From assembly GCA_947372865.1 (NCBI GenBank), contig CANBVJ010000015.1:1-59765 (forward strand): a stretch of 59,765 bases of DNA. The letters run 5' to 3'. The DNA is from Comamonadaceae bacterium. GTDB taxonomy: Bacteria; Pseudomonadota; Gammaproteobacteria; Burkholderiales; Burkholderiaceae_C. Shown one piece after another: positions 8,758 to 19,972 of the stretch (position 1 is its first letter; every line of letters starts with the position of its first letter). The notes below the pieces were generated by a model. The model was not told the DNA's origin and ran no database searches. It saw only the letters and a program-made list of their open reading frames with translations. The position numbers and the translations under genes are program-made.

Positions 8758-9036
8758 TTTGAATTCCTATCCATTCGGTGCATCGGCGGCGACCCTTCAC
8801 TAGAAGTGCCGATGCCTTTTTCGGGTAAATTTGCCCCAAAAATTGTGGGCAGCCTTCCATTATCGCCGACTTTTCCTCCTTGGGCAAGTGCTTGGTAAAA
8901 GTACGTAGATCGAAGCAGTCTGTGAGGCGTTAACATGCGCGCTCTCACGCACTATTCCATTTTGTGGATAAGCGTTTGATAAGCCTCCGTGCAGGCGCTA
9001 TTTTTTCCCACCTATCCACAGATTTTCAAGACTTTC
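8758..9036. promoter_or_regulatory. rpmH-dnaA divergent region with DnaA boxes
   Basis: This 279-bp gap must hold the promoters of rpmH and dnaA. A perfect DnaA box (TTATCCACA on the minus strand) lies at 8963-8971. An 8/9 match (CTATCCACA, plus strand) lies at 9012-9020, just before the dnaA ATG. Two boxes this close to the start suit autoregulation of dnaA. I see no long AT-rich unwinding stretch, so a replication origin here is possible but not well supported. Confidence 0.7.
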
Positions 9037-10446
9037 ATGACCGAGGGCATCCTCCCCCTAACTGCCGACCTGGTGGCGCAAGACGCCGGGCAAAGCTTGT
9101 GGCAATCGTGCCTGGATCAGCTCGCGCTGGACCTGCCCGAGCAGCAATTCAACACCTGGATCCGGCCCCTGAGCGCCCAGGTGTCGGACGACATCAGCAA
9201 AGTCGTGCTGCTCGTGGCCAACCGCTTCAAGCTCGACTGGATTCGCGCCCAATACAGCCTGCCGATTGCTGCCTTGCTGGAAAAACTGTGCGGCCAACCG
9301 GTGCAGCTCGAACTGGCCATTGCCCCCCGAGAAGCCGCCACCCGCGGGGCAGCGCAGCCCGCCCTGGGCCGCACGCCGGAGATCAAAACCGTGGTGCTGG
9401 CGGAAGACGCTAAGGTCGAGGTGCCCAAGAGCCGGCTCAACAACCTGCTGACTTTTGATACCCTGGTGGAAGGCACGGCCAACCGCATGGCACGTGCTGC
9501 GGCCACGCATGTGGCCACGGTGCCGGGGCACTTGTACAACCCCTTGTTTATCTATGGCGGCGTCGGCCTGGGCAAGACCCATTTGATGCACGCTGTGGGC
9601 AACCGGCTGCTGCAGGACAAGCCTGGCGCCAAAGTTCTCTACATACATGCAGAACAATTTGTCTCAGATGTGGTTAAAGCCTACCAGCGCAAAACGTTTG
9701 ACGAGTTCAAAGACAAATACCACTCGCTGGACTTGCTGCTGATCGATGACGTGCAATTTTTTGCCAACAAAGACCGCACGCAAGAGGAGTTCTTCAACGC
9801 CTTTGAGGCGCTGCTGGCCAAAAAGTCGCACATCGTGATGACCAGCGACACCTATCCCAAGGGCCTGACCGACATCCATGAGCGCCTGGTTTCGCGCTTT
9901 GACTCGGGCTTGACGGTGGCCATTGAGCCGCCCGAGCTGGAAATGCGGGTGGCGATTCTGATCAACAAAGCGCGGGCCGAGGGCGCCGATATGCCCGAGG
10001 AAGTGGCGTTTTTTGTGGCCAAGAACGTGCGATCCAACGTACGCGAACTCGAAGGCGCGCTGCGCAAATGCCTGGCCTATTCACGCTTTAACCAAAAAGA
10101 AATCTCGATTGCGCTGGCGCGCGAGGCGCTGCGCGACCTCTTGTCGATCCAAAACCGGCAGATTTCGGTAGAAAACATCCAAAAAACGGTGGCCGACTAC
10201 TACAAGATCAAGGTCGCTGACATGTATTCCAAAAAGCGCCCGGCCAGCATCGCCCGCCCGCGCCAGATTGCGATGTACCTGGCCAAAGAGCTGACCAAAA
10301 AGAGCCTGCCCGAGATTGGCGAGCTGTTTGGCGGGCGGGACCACACCACGGTCTTGCACGCGGTGCGCAAGATTGGCGGCGAGCGGCTGCAGGTGATTGA
10401 ACTGAACCAGCAGTTGCACGTTTTGGAGCAAACCCTGAAGGGCTAA
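9037..10446 (+). CDS. dnaA: Chromosomal replication initiator DnaA
   Basis: DnaA is the AAA+ initiator that binds DnaA boxes and melts oriC. The 469-residue protein has domain I (about 1-90, with [23 protein letters not shown]), a short linker, the AAA+ domain III with Walker [10 protein letters not shown] and Walker [10 protein letters not shown], and domain IV with the DNA-binding signature [16 protein letters not shown] chose the ATG at 9037. An upstream in-frame alternative at 8989 would place the 9012 DnaA box inside the gene. It leads dnaA-dnaN-gyrB. Two DnaA boxes upstream suggest negative autoregulation. Confidence 0.98.
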   Translation: MTEGILPLTADLVAQDAGQSLWQSCLDQLALDLPEQQFNTWIRPLSAQVSDDISKVVLLVANRFKLDWIRAQYSLPIAALLEKLCGQPVQLELAIAPREAATRGAAQPALGRTPEIKTVVLAEDAKVEVPKSRLNNLLTFDTLVEGTANRMARAAATHVATVPGHLYNPLFIYGGVGLGKTHLMHAVGNRLLQDKPGAKVLYIHAEQFVSDVVKAYQRKTFDEFKDKYHSLDLLLIDDVQFFANKDRTQEEFFNAFEALLAKKSHIVMTSDTYPKGLTDIHERLVSRFDSGLTVAIEPPELEMRVAILINKARAEGADMPEEVAFFVAKNVRSNVRELEGALRKCLAYSRFNQKEISIALAREALRDLLSIQNRQISVENIQKTVADYYKIKVADMYSKKRPASIARPRQIAMYLAKELTKKSLPEIGELFGGRDHTTVLHAVRKIGGERLQVIELNQQLHVLEQTLKG

Positions 10447-10494
10447 CGAAAAAATGCCTGGCTGACAAGGGCAAAAAGCCCGCTAAAACAGCGA

Positions 10495-10508
10495 AAATGC
10501 GCGCATTT
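10495..10508. repeat. 14-bp perfect palindrome before dnaN
   Basis: The palindrome AAATGCGCGCATTT lies in the 110-bp dnaA-dnaN gap, about 50 bases before the dnaN start. It could be a protein-binding site or part of the dnaN promoter region. It has no loop, so it is not a terminator. Confidence 0.5.
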
Positions 10509-10556
10509 GCCGCCACGGGCAGCCGCAACACAACAATTTGAACATCGGAGAGAAGC

Positions 10557-11663
10557 ATGATCGTATTGAAAGCAGCGCAAGACCAGGTGTTGTCCGTTTT
10601 GCAGTCGGTGGCCGGTATCGTGGAGCGCCGCCACACCTTGCCCATCCTGGCCAATGTGCTGGTGCGCAAGACCGGGGACTCGGTGCAGTTCACCACCAGT
10701 GACCTGGAAATCCAGATCCGCACCAGCGCCGCGCTGGGCGGCGACGCGGGTGACTTCAGCACCACCATCGGCGCGCGCAAGCTGATTGACATTTTGCGCA
10801 CCATGCCCGCCGACCAGACCGTGTCGCTGGAATCGAGCCAGAACAAAATCATCCTCAAGGGCGGCAAGAGCAAATTTACGCTGCAAACCTTGGCCGCCGA
10901 AGACTTTCCGCTGGTGACCGAGTCGGCCAGCTTTGGCCCGGTGTTCAGCGTGCCGCAAAAAACCCTGAAAAGCCTGCTAAGCCAAGTGTCGTTTGCCATG
11001 GCGGTGCACGATATTCGCTATTACCTCAACGGCATTTTGTTTGTCGCCGAAGGCAAGCAGCTCAGCCTGGTGGCCACCGACGGACACCGCCTGGCTTTTG
11101 CATCAAGCACGCTGGACGTGGAAGTGCCCAAGCAAGAGGTGATCTTGCCGCGCAAGACCGTGATCGAGTTGCAGCGCCTGTTGTCTGACGCCGAAGGCGC
11201 GATTGAGATGCAATTTGCCGGCAACCAGGCACGCTTTACTTTTGGCGGCATGGAATTTGTGACCAAGCTGGTCGAGGGCAAGTTCCCCGACTACAACCGC
11301 GTCATCCCCAAAAACCACAAGAACAAAATCACGCTGGGCCGCGACACCTTGCTCAAGACGCTGCAGCGCACCGCGATTCTGACCAGCGACAAGTTCAAGG
11401 GCGTGCGCCTGAACATCGACCCCGGCACCCTGCGTCTGGCGGCCAACAACGCCGAGCAAGAGGAGGCAGTGGACGAGTTGGACATCGACTACGGCGGCGA
11501 CAGCATCGAGATTGGCTTTAACGTGACCTACCTGATAGACGCCCTGTCGAATATGGGCCAGGATATGGTGACCTTGGAGTTTTCTGATGGCAACAGCTCT
11601 GCGTTGTTGACGATTCCTGACAACGCCACGTTCAAGTACGTGGTGATGCCCATGCGCATTTAA
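10557..11663 (+). CDS. dnaN: DNA polymerase III beta sliding clamp
   Basis: DnaN forms the dimeric ring that tethers DNA polymerase III to DNA. The 368-residue protein has three repeated clamp domains and ends VVMPMRI, the usual C-terminus. The N-terminus MIVLKAAQDQVLSVLQSVAGIVERRHTLPILANV is partly family-invariant (RRHTLPILANV). GGAGAG precedes the ATG by a normal distance. It lies between dnaA and gyrB on the same strand. recF, often found between dnaN and gyrB, is absent, as in many Burkholderiales. Confidence 0.98.
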   Translation: MIVLKAAQDQVLSVLQSVAGIVERRHTLPILANVLVRKTGDSVQFTTSDLEIQIRTSAALGGDAGDFSTTIGARKLIDILRTMPADQTVSLESSQNKIILKGGKSKFTLQTLAAEDFPLVTESASFGPVFSVPQKTLKSLLSQVSFAMAVHDIRYYLNGILFVAEGKQLSLVATDGHRLAFASSTLDVEVPKQEVILPRKTVIELQRLLSDAEGAIEMQFAGNQARFTFGGMEFVTKLVEGKFPDYNRVIPKNHKNKITLGRDTLLKTLQRTAILTSDKFKGVRLNIDPGTLRLAANNAEQEEAVDELDIDYGGDSIEIGFNVTYLIDALSNMGQDMVTLEFSDGNSSALLTIPDNATFKYVVMPMRI

Positions 11664-11694
11664 GGCGCGTGACAAACCCCATGCCCCAAGCAGC

Positions 11695-11717
11695 AAACCC
11701 CCGGTCTTCGGGGGTTT
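11695..11717 (+). terminator. Hairpin after dnaN
   Basis: Perfect 8-bp arms AAACCCCC and GGGGGTTT flank a 7-base loop, 31 bases after the dnaN stop. Only three T residues end the stem, and they are followed by GG. It is likely a weak or bidirectional terminator separating dnaN from gyrB. Confidence 0.55.
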
Positions 11718-11775
11718 GGTCATTACAGAATGCATGAAATTTTGGGTCCGGGCAGCGCACAAGGCGCTGTTTTGA

Positions 11776-14404
<2,629 letters not shown>

Positions 14405-14406
<2 letters not shown>

Positions 14407-14427
14407 GCCCTAGGGCTGTACGGGCTC
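14405..14427. terminator. Hairpin spanning converging stop codons
   Basis: GAGCCC (14405-14410) and GGGCTC (14422-14427) form a stem that overlaps the gyrB stop and the acyl-CoA dehydrogenase stop. An inner AGCCCTAGGGCT palindrome overlaps it. There is no T-run on either strand, so terminator activity is uncertain. Confidence 0.35.
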
Positions 14428-15574
14428 AAGCCAACACCCCGCGTGCAATGATGTTGCGCTGCACTTCCGAGGCGCCTTCGTAGATGCGCAGGATGCGGGC
14501 GTCGCGGGCGTAGCGCTCCAGCGGGAGGGTGCGGGTGTAGCCGATGCCGCCGTGCAGTTGCAGCGCGGTGTCGGTGACAAAAGCCACCATTTCAGACGCG
14601 TACAGCTTGGCCATGGCGGACTGCTGGCTAAAGGGCTGGCCCGCGGTGCGCAGGGCAGTGGCTTGCAGGGCAAGGCCCCAGGCGGCTTCCAGGCGCAGTT
14701 TCATGTCGGCCAGCATCCACTGTGCGCCTTGTTTGGCGGCCAGTGCTTCGCCGGCAATCATGCGCTGCCGGGTCCATTGCACGGCGGCAGCCAGGGCAGC
14801 TTCGGCAAGCCCCAAGGACGTGGCGGCCACGTCCAGGCGGCTGTTGTCGAGCACGCGCATGGCGGTCTTGAAGCCCGAGCCTTCTTCGCCCAGGCGGCAA
14901 TCCACGGGCACCATCACTCCGTCAAACGTCACTTCAAACGAATGCGCGGCGCGTATGCCCATGAGCTTTTCCGGGCTGGACACGCGCAGGCCCGGGGTGG
15001 CGCGGTCCACGACAAAAGCGCTCACGCCGCGCGGGCCGGCGCTGGGGTCGGTCTTGGCAAACACCACCAAGAACTTGGCTTCTGCGGCATTGGATATGTA
15101 GTGCTTAACGCCATCGAGCCGGTAGAAATCCCCCTCGCGCAGCGCGCGGGTGCGCAGGTCGGCGGGGTGCGAGCCGCCGCCGGGCTCGGTCAGGGCAAAG
15201 CCGGCTAGCCACTCGCCGCTGGCCGCGCGTGGCAGCCAGGCCTGGTGCTGCGCGGCATTACCCCCCATCAACAAGGCGTCGGTGCCCAGGTAGTGCGCGC
15301 CAATCATGGACGAGGTGGCGGCGCAGGCCTTGGATATTTCCACCAGCGCCAGCAACATGCCCGTGGGCGACACGCCAGGGCCGCCCAGCGCCTCGGGCAG
15401 GTTCATGCCCATCAGCCCCAGCGCCGCGAGTTGCGGCACGTGGCAGGTAACCGACTCCTCCGATTCGTCCAGCTCTTGGGCGCGCGGCGAGAGCACCGCT
15501 TGCGAAAACTTGCCGACGGCGTCGGCCAGCGACTGTTCTTCCTCAGTGACGCCCAGGCGCAAAAAATGGGTCAT
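14426..15574 (-). CDS. Acyl-CoA dehydrogenase
   Basis: This is an FAD-dependent acyl-CoA dehydrogenase, which introduces the alpha-beta double bond into an acyl-CoA. The 382-residue length is standard. Family signatures include FALTEPGGGSHPADL and the C-terminal HGGIGYTRTLPLERYARDAR, with the catalytic glutamate expected in the last 20 residues (RIYEGASEVQR). It lies 35 bases after the CoA-transferase gene on the same strand, so the two probably form an operon. Together they could activate and oxidise a dicarboxylic or branched acid. The substrate cannot be read from sequence. Confidence 0.92.
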   Translation of the reverse strand: MTHFLRLGVTEEEQSLADAVGKFSQAVLSPRAQELDESEESVTCHVPQLAALGLMGMNLPEALGGPGVSPTGMLLALVEISKACAATSSMIGAHYLGTDALLMGGNAAQHQAWLPRAASGEWLAGFALTEPGGGSHPADLRTRALREGDFYRLDGVKHYISNAAEAKFLVVFAKTDPSAGPRGVSAFVVDRATPGLRVSSPEKLMGIRAAHSFEVTFDGVMVPVDCRLGEEGSGFKTAMRVLDNSRLDVAATSLGLAEAALAAAVQWTRQRMIAGEALAAKQGAQWMLADMKLRLEAAWGLALQATALRTAGQPFSQQSAMAKLYASEMVAFVTDTALQLHGGIGYTRTLPLERYARDARILRIYEGASEVQRNIIARGVLA

Positions 15575-15609
15575 GGTGGGGGTTCCTTCAATGGAGAAAT
15601 AAATGGGGT

Positions 15610-16842
15610 TCAGGCGGCGGCGGGTGGCGCCTCGGGGGCCTCACCAAAAACGCCCAGCGCTTGCAGCTCGGCGAGCTTGTCCAGACCCAGGCCAAGCAAG
15701 GAGGCAATCACTTCGTGGCTGTGCTCGCCCAGGCCTGGGGCGCTGCGGGCGCAGTTAGGAGCCGCGCCACCAAAACGCACCGGCTGCGTGGGCAGGCGCA
15801 GATCGGGCAGGCGCGGGTCGTCTACCGGGCGCAACAGTTCGCGGGCACGCGCTTGGGGTGAATCGAGCGCCTGGGCAATATTCCAAATCGGCGCCGTGGG
15901 CACGCCCACGGCTTCAAGCTGCGCCACCACCGAGGCCACGGTGTGCGTTGCCGCCCAGGCCTCAATGGCCTGGCGCAGCTCGGGCTCGCGCGCCGAGCGC
16001 TGCTCGTCGGTGGCCAGGCTGTCGTCCGCGCCCAGCGCCGGGCGGCCCATGGCGCCGGCCAGGGCGATAAACAGCTTGCGGTTGAGCACCGCCACCGCAA
16101 AGTGGCCGTCTTGCGCCTTGAACACACCAAAAGGCGCCGACAGCGGATGGCGGTTGCCCACGCGGCGCGCCGGCTTGCCGGTAAACACAAAGCGCGACAC
16201 CGAAGTGGCCAGAAAAGCCAGCGTGGTGTCAAACATGGCCACGTCCACATGCTGGCCTTGGCCGGTGCGCGCGGTTTGGTAGAGCGCGGCCAGCGTGGCC
16301 CAAGACGCATACAGGCCGGCCACCACGTCCGAGATAGCCTCGCCCACCAGCGTGGGCGGGCCGTCGGGGTCGCCGGTGGCTTCCATGATGCCGCTCATGG
16401 CCTGGATGATCACGTCATAGGCCGGGCGCTCGGCCATGGGGCCGGTCTGGCCAAAGCCCGACACGCTCACATAAACGAGCTTGGGGTTGAGTGCCCGCAG
16501 GGCGTCGGCGCCAATGCCTAGGCGTTCGGCCACGCCGGGGCGAAAGTTCTCCATCACCACGTCCACCTGCTGCGCCAGCGCGTGGATCAGCGCCACCGAC
16601 GCGGGCAGCTTCAGGTCCAGCACCAGGCTTTTCTTGTTGCGGTTCATGGCGGTGAACAGCGCGCTTTGGCCGTTGCGCATGGGGCCGATGGCGCGGTAGT
16701 CGTCGCCTTGCGGCGGCTCCACCTTGATCACCTCGGCGCCCAGATCGGCCAGCAGCACCGTGGCCATGGGCCCGGCCAGCACGCGGGTGAAGTCCAACAC
16801 ACGCAAACCGTCCAGGGGACGAATACCGGGGGCCTGGGCCAT
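15610..16842 (-). CDS. CaiB/BaiF family CoA-transferase
   Basis: Class III CoA-transferases move CoA between carboxylic acids through an aspartyl anhydride. The 410-residue protein has the family start PLDGLRVLDFTRVLAGPMATVLLADLGAEVIKVE and the segment VVMENFRPGVAERLG. I chose the ATG at 16842 because it gives this canonical N-terminus and is preceded by AAAGG. The frame is open further upstream but would run through the divergent regulator's promoter. It is paired with the downstream acyl-CoA dehydrogenase and divergent from a LysR regulator that likely controls both. Confidence 0.92.
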   Translation of the reverse strand: MAQAPGIRPLDGLRVLDFTRVLAGPMATVLLADLGAEVIKVEPPQGDDYRAIGPMRNGQSALFTAMNRNKKSLVLDLKLPASVALIHALAQQVDVVMENFRPGVAERLGIGADALRALNPKLVYVSVSGFGQTGPMAERPAYDVIIQAMSGIMEATGDPDGPPTLVGEAISDVVAGLYASWATLAALYQTARTGQGQHVDVAMFDTTLAFLATSVSRFVFTGKPARRVGNRHPLSAPFGVFKAQDGHFAVAVLNRKLFIALAGAMGRPALGADDSLATDEQRSAREPELRQAIEAWAATHTVASVVAQLEAVGVPTAPIWNIAQALDSPQARARELLRPVDDPRLPDLRLPTQPVRFGGAAPNCARSAPGLGEHSHEVIASLLGLGLDKLAELQALGVFGEAPEAPPAAA

Positions 16843-16891
16843 GGAAAACCTTTGTGACGGTGGATGAATCGCCCGATTATCCGGCCGCATC

Positions 16892-16928
16892 TGCATGAAA
16901 TAAAATATGCAATTTCTATCCATTGGAT
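16892..16928. promoter_or_regulatory. LysR-type operator candidates in divergent gap
   Basis: The 94-bp gap between the CoA-transferase and LysR genes holds a dyad TGCAT-N10-ATGCA (16892-16911). A second dyad, ATCCA-T-TGGAT (16918-16928), lies just before the LysR start. AT-rich dyads of this kind in a divergent gap are typical LysR-family binding sites. The spacing is one base short of the textbook T-N11-A. Confidence 0.5.
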
Positions 16929-16936
16929 GAATATTC

Positions 16937-17860
16937 GTGATCCATTTCAGCCTGCGGCAGATTGAGTATTTCGACGCGGCAGCGCGCTGTGGCGGTGCGG
17001 CGGCGGCGGCCAAGGCGCTGCAGGTGTCGCAGCCGTCGATTTCCAAGGCGATTGCCGAGCTGGAGTCGCTCTGGGGCGAGCAGCTGTTTGTGCGCCTGCA
17101 TGCGCGCGGGCTGGAGCTCACCGCCGCGGGCGCGCTGCGCTTCAAGCAGGCGCACGCCTTGCTGCGCCAGGCGCAGGCGCTGACTGCCCCACGCGCGCTG
17201 GCGCTCTCGGGCAGCTTGCGCATGGGCTGCCTGAGCACGCTGGGCGCGCGCTATTTGCCGGGCATCCTGGCGCGCATGCAAGCCGACTACCCCGGCATCC
17301 GCGTGCAAGTGGAAGAAGGCGACACCGAAACCCTGACCCGCCAGATTGAACGTGGCGCCCTGGACACAGCCTTGATGTACGACCTGGGCCTGGCGCGCAA
17401 TGTGCGCCTGCAGCCAGTGGCCGAGCTCTGGCCTTATGCGCTGCTGCCCCACGGCCACGCGCTGGCGGCTAAAGCCTCGCTGCGCCTGGCCGATTTGGCG
17501 CCCGAGCCGCTGGTGCTGATCAACCTGCCGCACAGCCGGGCCTATTTTTTGTCGCTGTTCCATGCGGCGGGCCTGAGCCCACAGATTGCCTATGAAAGCG
17601 CGTCCATGGAAATGGTGCGCACCCTGGTGGCCAACGGCCTGGGCGTGTCAATTCTGACCACGCGCCCGGTGCGCGACGTGGGCTACGACGGCAAAAAACT
17701 CGCCTGCCGCGCCCTGGGCGGCACGCTGCGCCCACAGGTGGTGGTGCTGGCGTCCCCCTTGGACGGCGACCCGCAACCGGCGCTCAGCCAGGCCTTGCAA
17801 GACACGGTACAGACCTGCTTTGCGCGGCAAAAGCTGGGGGCGGCAGCGCCGGCCGACTGA
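16937..17860 (+). CDS. LysR-family transcriptional regulator
   Basis: This 307-residue regulator has an N-terminal winged HTH (FSLRQIEYFDAAARCGGAAAAAKALQVSQPSISKAIAELE) and a C-terminal type 2 periplasmic-binding-like effector domain. It starts at a GTG in the segment MIHFSLRQIEYFD. No better ATG exists in this frame. It is divergent from the CoA-transferase and acyl-CoA dehydrogenase genes and very likely regulates them in response to the substrate or a CoA ester. It converges on the yqiA-like gene. Confidence 0.93.
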   Translation: MIHFSLRQIEYFDAAARCGGAAAAAKALQVSQPSISKAIAELESLWGEQLFVRLHARGLELTAAGALRFKQAHALLRQAQALTAPRALALSGSLRMGCLSTLGARYLPGILARMQADYPGIRVQVEEGDTETLTRQIERGALDTALMYDLGLARNVRLQPVAELWPYALLPHGHALAAKASLRLADLAPEPLVLINLPHSRAYFLSLFHAAGLSPQIAYESASMEMVRTLVANGLGVSILTTRPVRDVGYDGKKLACRALGGTLRPQVVVLASPLDGDPQPALSQALQDTVQTCFARQKLGAAAPAD

Positions 17861-17870
17861 GGTACGGCCC

Positions 17871-18458
17871 TCACACCAAATCCAAAAACGCCAGCACCCC
17901 ATCCAGGTGCAGCGCAAAGTCGCTGATGGCGTGGTCGTTGCCGGGCAAGATGGTTTGTTGCGCGGCGGGGTAGCGGGCGCGCATTTCTCGCCAGTCCAGC
18001 ACCTCGTCGCCTTGGGCGATCAGCGCCAGCTCGGCTCCGGCAGTGTGGCGGCCCTCGTCGGCGAGCTGGCGCAGTTCGTCCACAAACGCGGGTTCAAAAT
18101 AAAAGCGTTCTTCAGGCTGGTGCCACTGGGTTTGCGCGCCGATGTGGCGCGCCAAGTCGCGCGCCGGAAACACCGCCGGGTTCAGCAGCACGGATTTGCA
18201 GCCCGTCTGGCGCGCCACCCACGAGGCATAAAACCCACCCAGCGATGAGCCGACCACGGCCATGTGCGCGCGCGGCCAGTCGGCGACCAGCGCAGCCACG
18301 TCGTCCATAGCCTGGCGCGGCGAGGGCGGCAACTGCGGGCAGCACCACACCACCTGCGGGTGACGCTGCGCCACGGCGCGCGCCATCAGCGTGGCCTTGG
18401 CCGACGCCGGAGAGGAACGAAAACCGTGCAGGTACAGCAAATGGGTGATGGTGGGCAT
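17871..18458 (-). CDS. YqiA/UPF0227-type esterase
   Basis: This is a small cytoplasmic alpha/beta hydrolase, 195 residues. The start MPTITHLLYLHGFRSSPASAKA is characteristic of the YqiA family, with the oxyanion motif LHGF. The nucleophile elbow is GSSLGG with Ser72. Late Asp and His candidates lie in QGDEVLDW and GNDHAISDF. E. coli YqiA hydrolyses short acyl esters in vitro, but the physiological substrate is unknown. It is divergent from the RND adaptor gene across a 227-bp gap, in which I recognise no further gene. Confidence 0.85.
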   Translation of the reverse strand: MPTITHLLYLHGFRSSPASAKATLMARAVAQRHPQVVWCCPQLPPSPRQAMDDVAALVADWPRAHMAVVGSSLGGFYASWVARQTGCKSVLLNPAVFPARDLARHIGAQTQWHQPEERFYFEPAFVDELRQLADEGRHTAGAELALIAQGDEVLDWREMRARYPAAQQTILPGNDHAISDFALHLDGVLAFLDLV

Positions 18459-18685
18459 GGGGATGGTGCGGGGGTGGGGCGCTCAAGCGCAGAGGGCGAT
18501 CGTAGCTTTAGCCGTGACTTGGCGACTGCATTCGCCACGCCAGCAGACCCGGGCCGACGCCCTGCAACTGCGGTGACAGCGCCCTTTGCCCGCCCATGGC
18601 CAGAGCGCAACCCCGGCCTATTAAACTGGCCGGTATTGCGCCGCTTGCGCACCCCGCTTTTTTTCTTTCTTGGACACCATCGACC

Positions 18686-19960
18686 ATGCCCTTGCTCCAG
18701 ACCCCCGCCACCCTCACCCCGGCGCCCCGCGCCCGGTTTGCCCTGACTTCCCTGGCGCTGGCAGCTATCTTGGCCGCTTGCGGACCCGGCGGCGCCCCCA
18801 CGGCGGGCGGGCCGGGTGCCGGTGGCGGCACGCCACCCCCGGCCGAAGTGGGCGTGGTCACCGTCAGCACCGCCGACGTCGGGCTGGTCACCGAGCTGCC
18901 CGGGCGGTTGGAAGCCTCGCGCGTGGCCCAGGTGCGGGCGCGCGCCGCAGGCATCTTGCAGCGCCGCCTGTTTGCCGAGGGCAGCAACGTCAAGGCCGGC
19001 CAAGTGCTGTTTGAGATTGACGACGCGCCCTACAAGGCGGCCCTGGACAGCGCCACCGCCAGCGTGTCCAAGGCCGAAGCCAATCTGATGCAGGCCAGCG
19101 CGCTGGCCAAGCGCTACGAGCCCCTGGCCGCCGCCAAAGCCGTCAGCCAACAAGAGCTGGTGGCCGCCCAGGCCGCCCAAAAGCAGGCCGAAGCCGATGT
19201 GGCCGTGACCAAGGCCGCCGCACAAACCGCGCGCATCAACCTGAACTACGCCTCGGTAACGGCGCCCATTGCCGGCAGCATTGGCCGCGCGCTGGTGACC
19301 GAAGGCGCACTGGTGGGCCAGGGCGAAGCCACGCCGCTGGCGGTGGTGCAACAGATCAACCCGATGTATGTCAATTTCACCCAGTCTGCGAGCGACGTGA
19401 TGAAGCTGCGCCAGGCCCTGGAGGCCGGCAAACTCAAGCGCGCCAGCGGCAGCCAAGCCGCCAGCGTGCGCCTGGTGCTGGAGGACGGCAGCGAATACGC
19501 GCGCGCCGGGCGACTGCTGTTCTCGGACCTGACGGTAGATGCCACCTCGGGCCAGATCACCCTGCGCGCCGAAGTGCCCAACCCCGACGGCACGCTCTTG
19601 CCCGGTTTGTATGTGCGGGTGCGCGTGGAGCAGGCCCAGGCCGGCAACGCCATCGTGCTGCCGCAGCAGGCGGTGACGCGTTCAACGCAAGGTGACACGG
19701 TGATGGTGGTCGGTGCGGACGGCAAGGTCAAGCCGCGCCCGGTCAAGGTCGGCGGCCAGCAACGCAACCAGTGGGTGATTTTGGACGGCTTGCAAAGCGG
19801 CGAACAGGTGATGGTGGACGGCTTTCAGAAGCTGCGCGGTGACGCCCCGGTCAAACCCGTGCCCTGGGTCGCGCCCGGCAGCAAGCCTGCGGCCCCCGCG
19901 AGTGCCGCAGCCTCCATGGCTGCTCCCGCTGCCCCAGCCACATCGGCCGCCAGCCGCTAG
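18686..19960 (+). CDS. RND efflux periplasmic adaptor lipoprotein
   Basis: This is the membrane-fusion subunit of a tripartite RND multidrug pump (MexA/AcrA type). The 424-residue protein has a lipoprotein signal peptide ending in LAAILAAC, a lipoyl/barrel-sandwich domain (VRARAAGILQRRLFAEGSNVKAGQVLFEID), an alpha-hairpin (about residues 135-200) and beta-barrel and membrane-proximal domains with PGLYVRVRVE and VLPQQAVTRS. I chose the ATG at 18686 because it places the signal peptide and lipobox correctly. It is followed 12 bases later by the pump gene. No TetR repressor is adjacent. Confidence 0.95.
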   Translation: MPLLQTPATLTPAPRARFALTSLALAAILAACGPGGAPTAGGPGAGGGTPPPAEVGVVTVSTADVGLVTELPGRLEASRVAQVRARAAGILQRRLFAEGSNVKAGQVLFEIDDAPYKAALDSATASVSKAEANLMQASALAKRYEPLAAAKAVSQQELVAAQAAQKQAEADVAVTKAAAQTARINLNYASVTAPIAGSIGRALVTEGALVGQGEATPLAVVQQINPMYVNFTQSASDVMKLRQALEAGKLKRASGSQAASVRLVLEDGSEYARAGRLLFSDLTVDATSGQITLRAEVPNPDGTLLPGLYVRVRVEQAQAGNAIVLPQQAVTRSTQGDTVMVVGADGKVKPRPVKVGGQQRNQWVILDGLQSGEQVMVDGFQKLRGDAPVKPVPWVAPGSKPAAPASAAASMAAPAAPATSAASR

Positions 19961-19972
19961 GACGCACGCACC

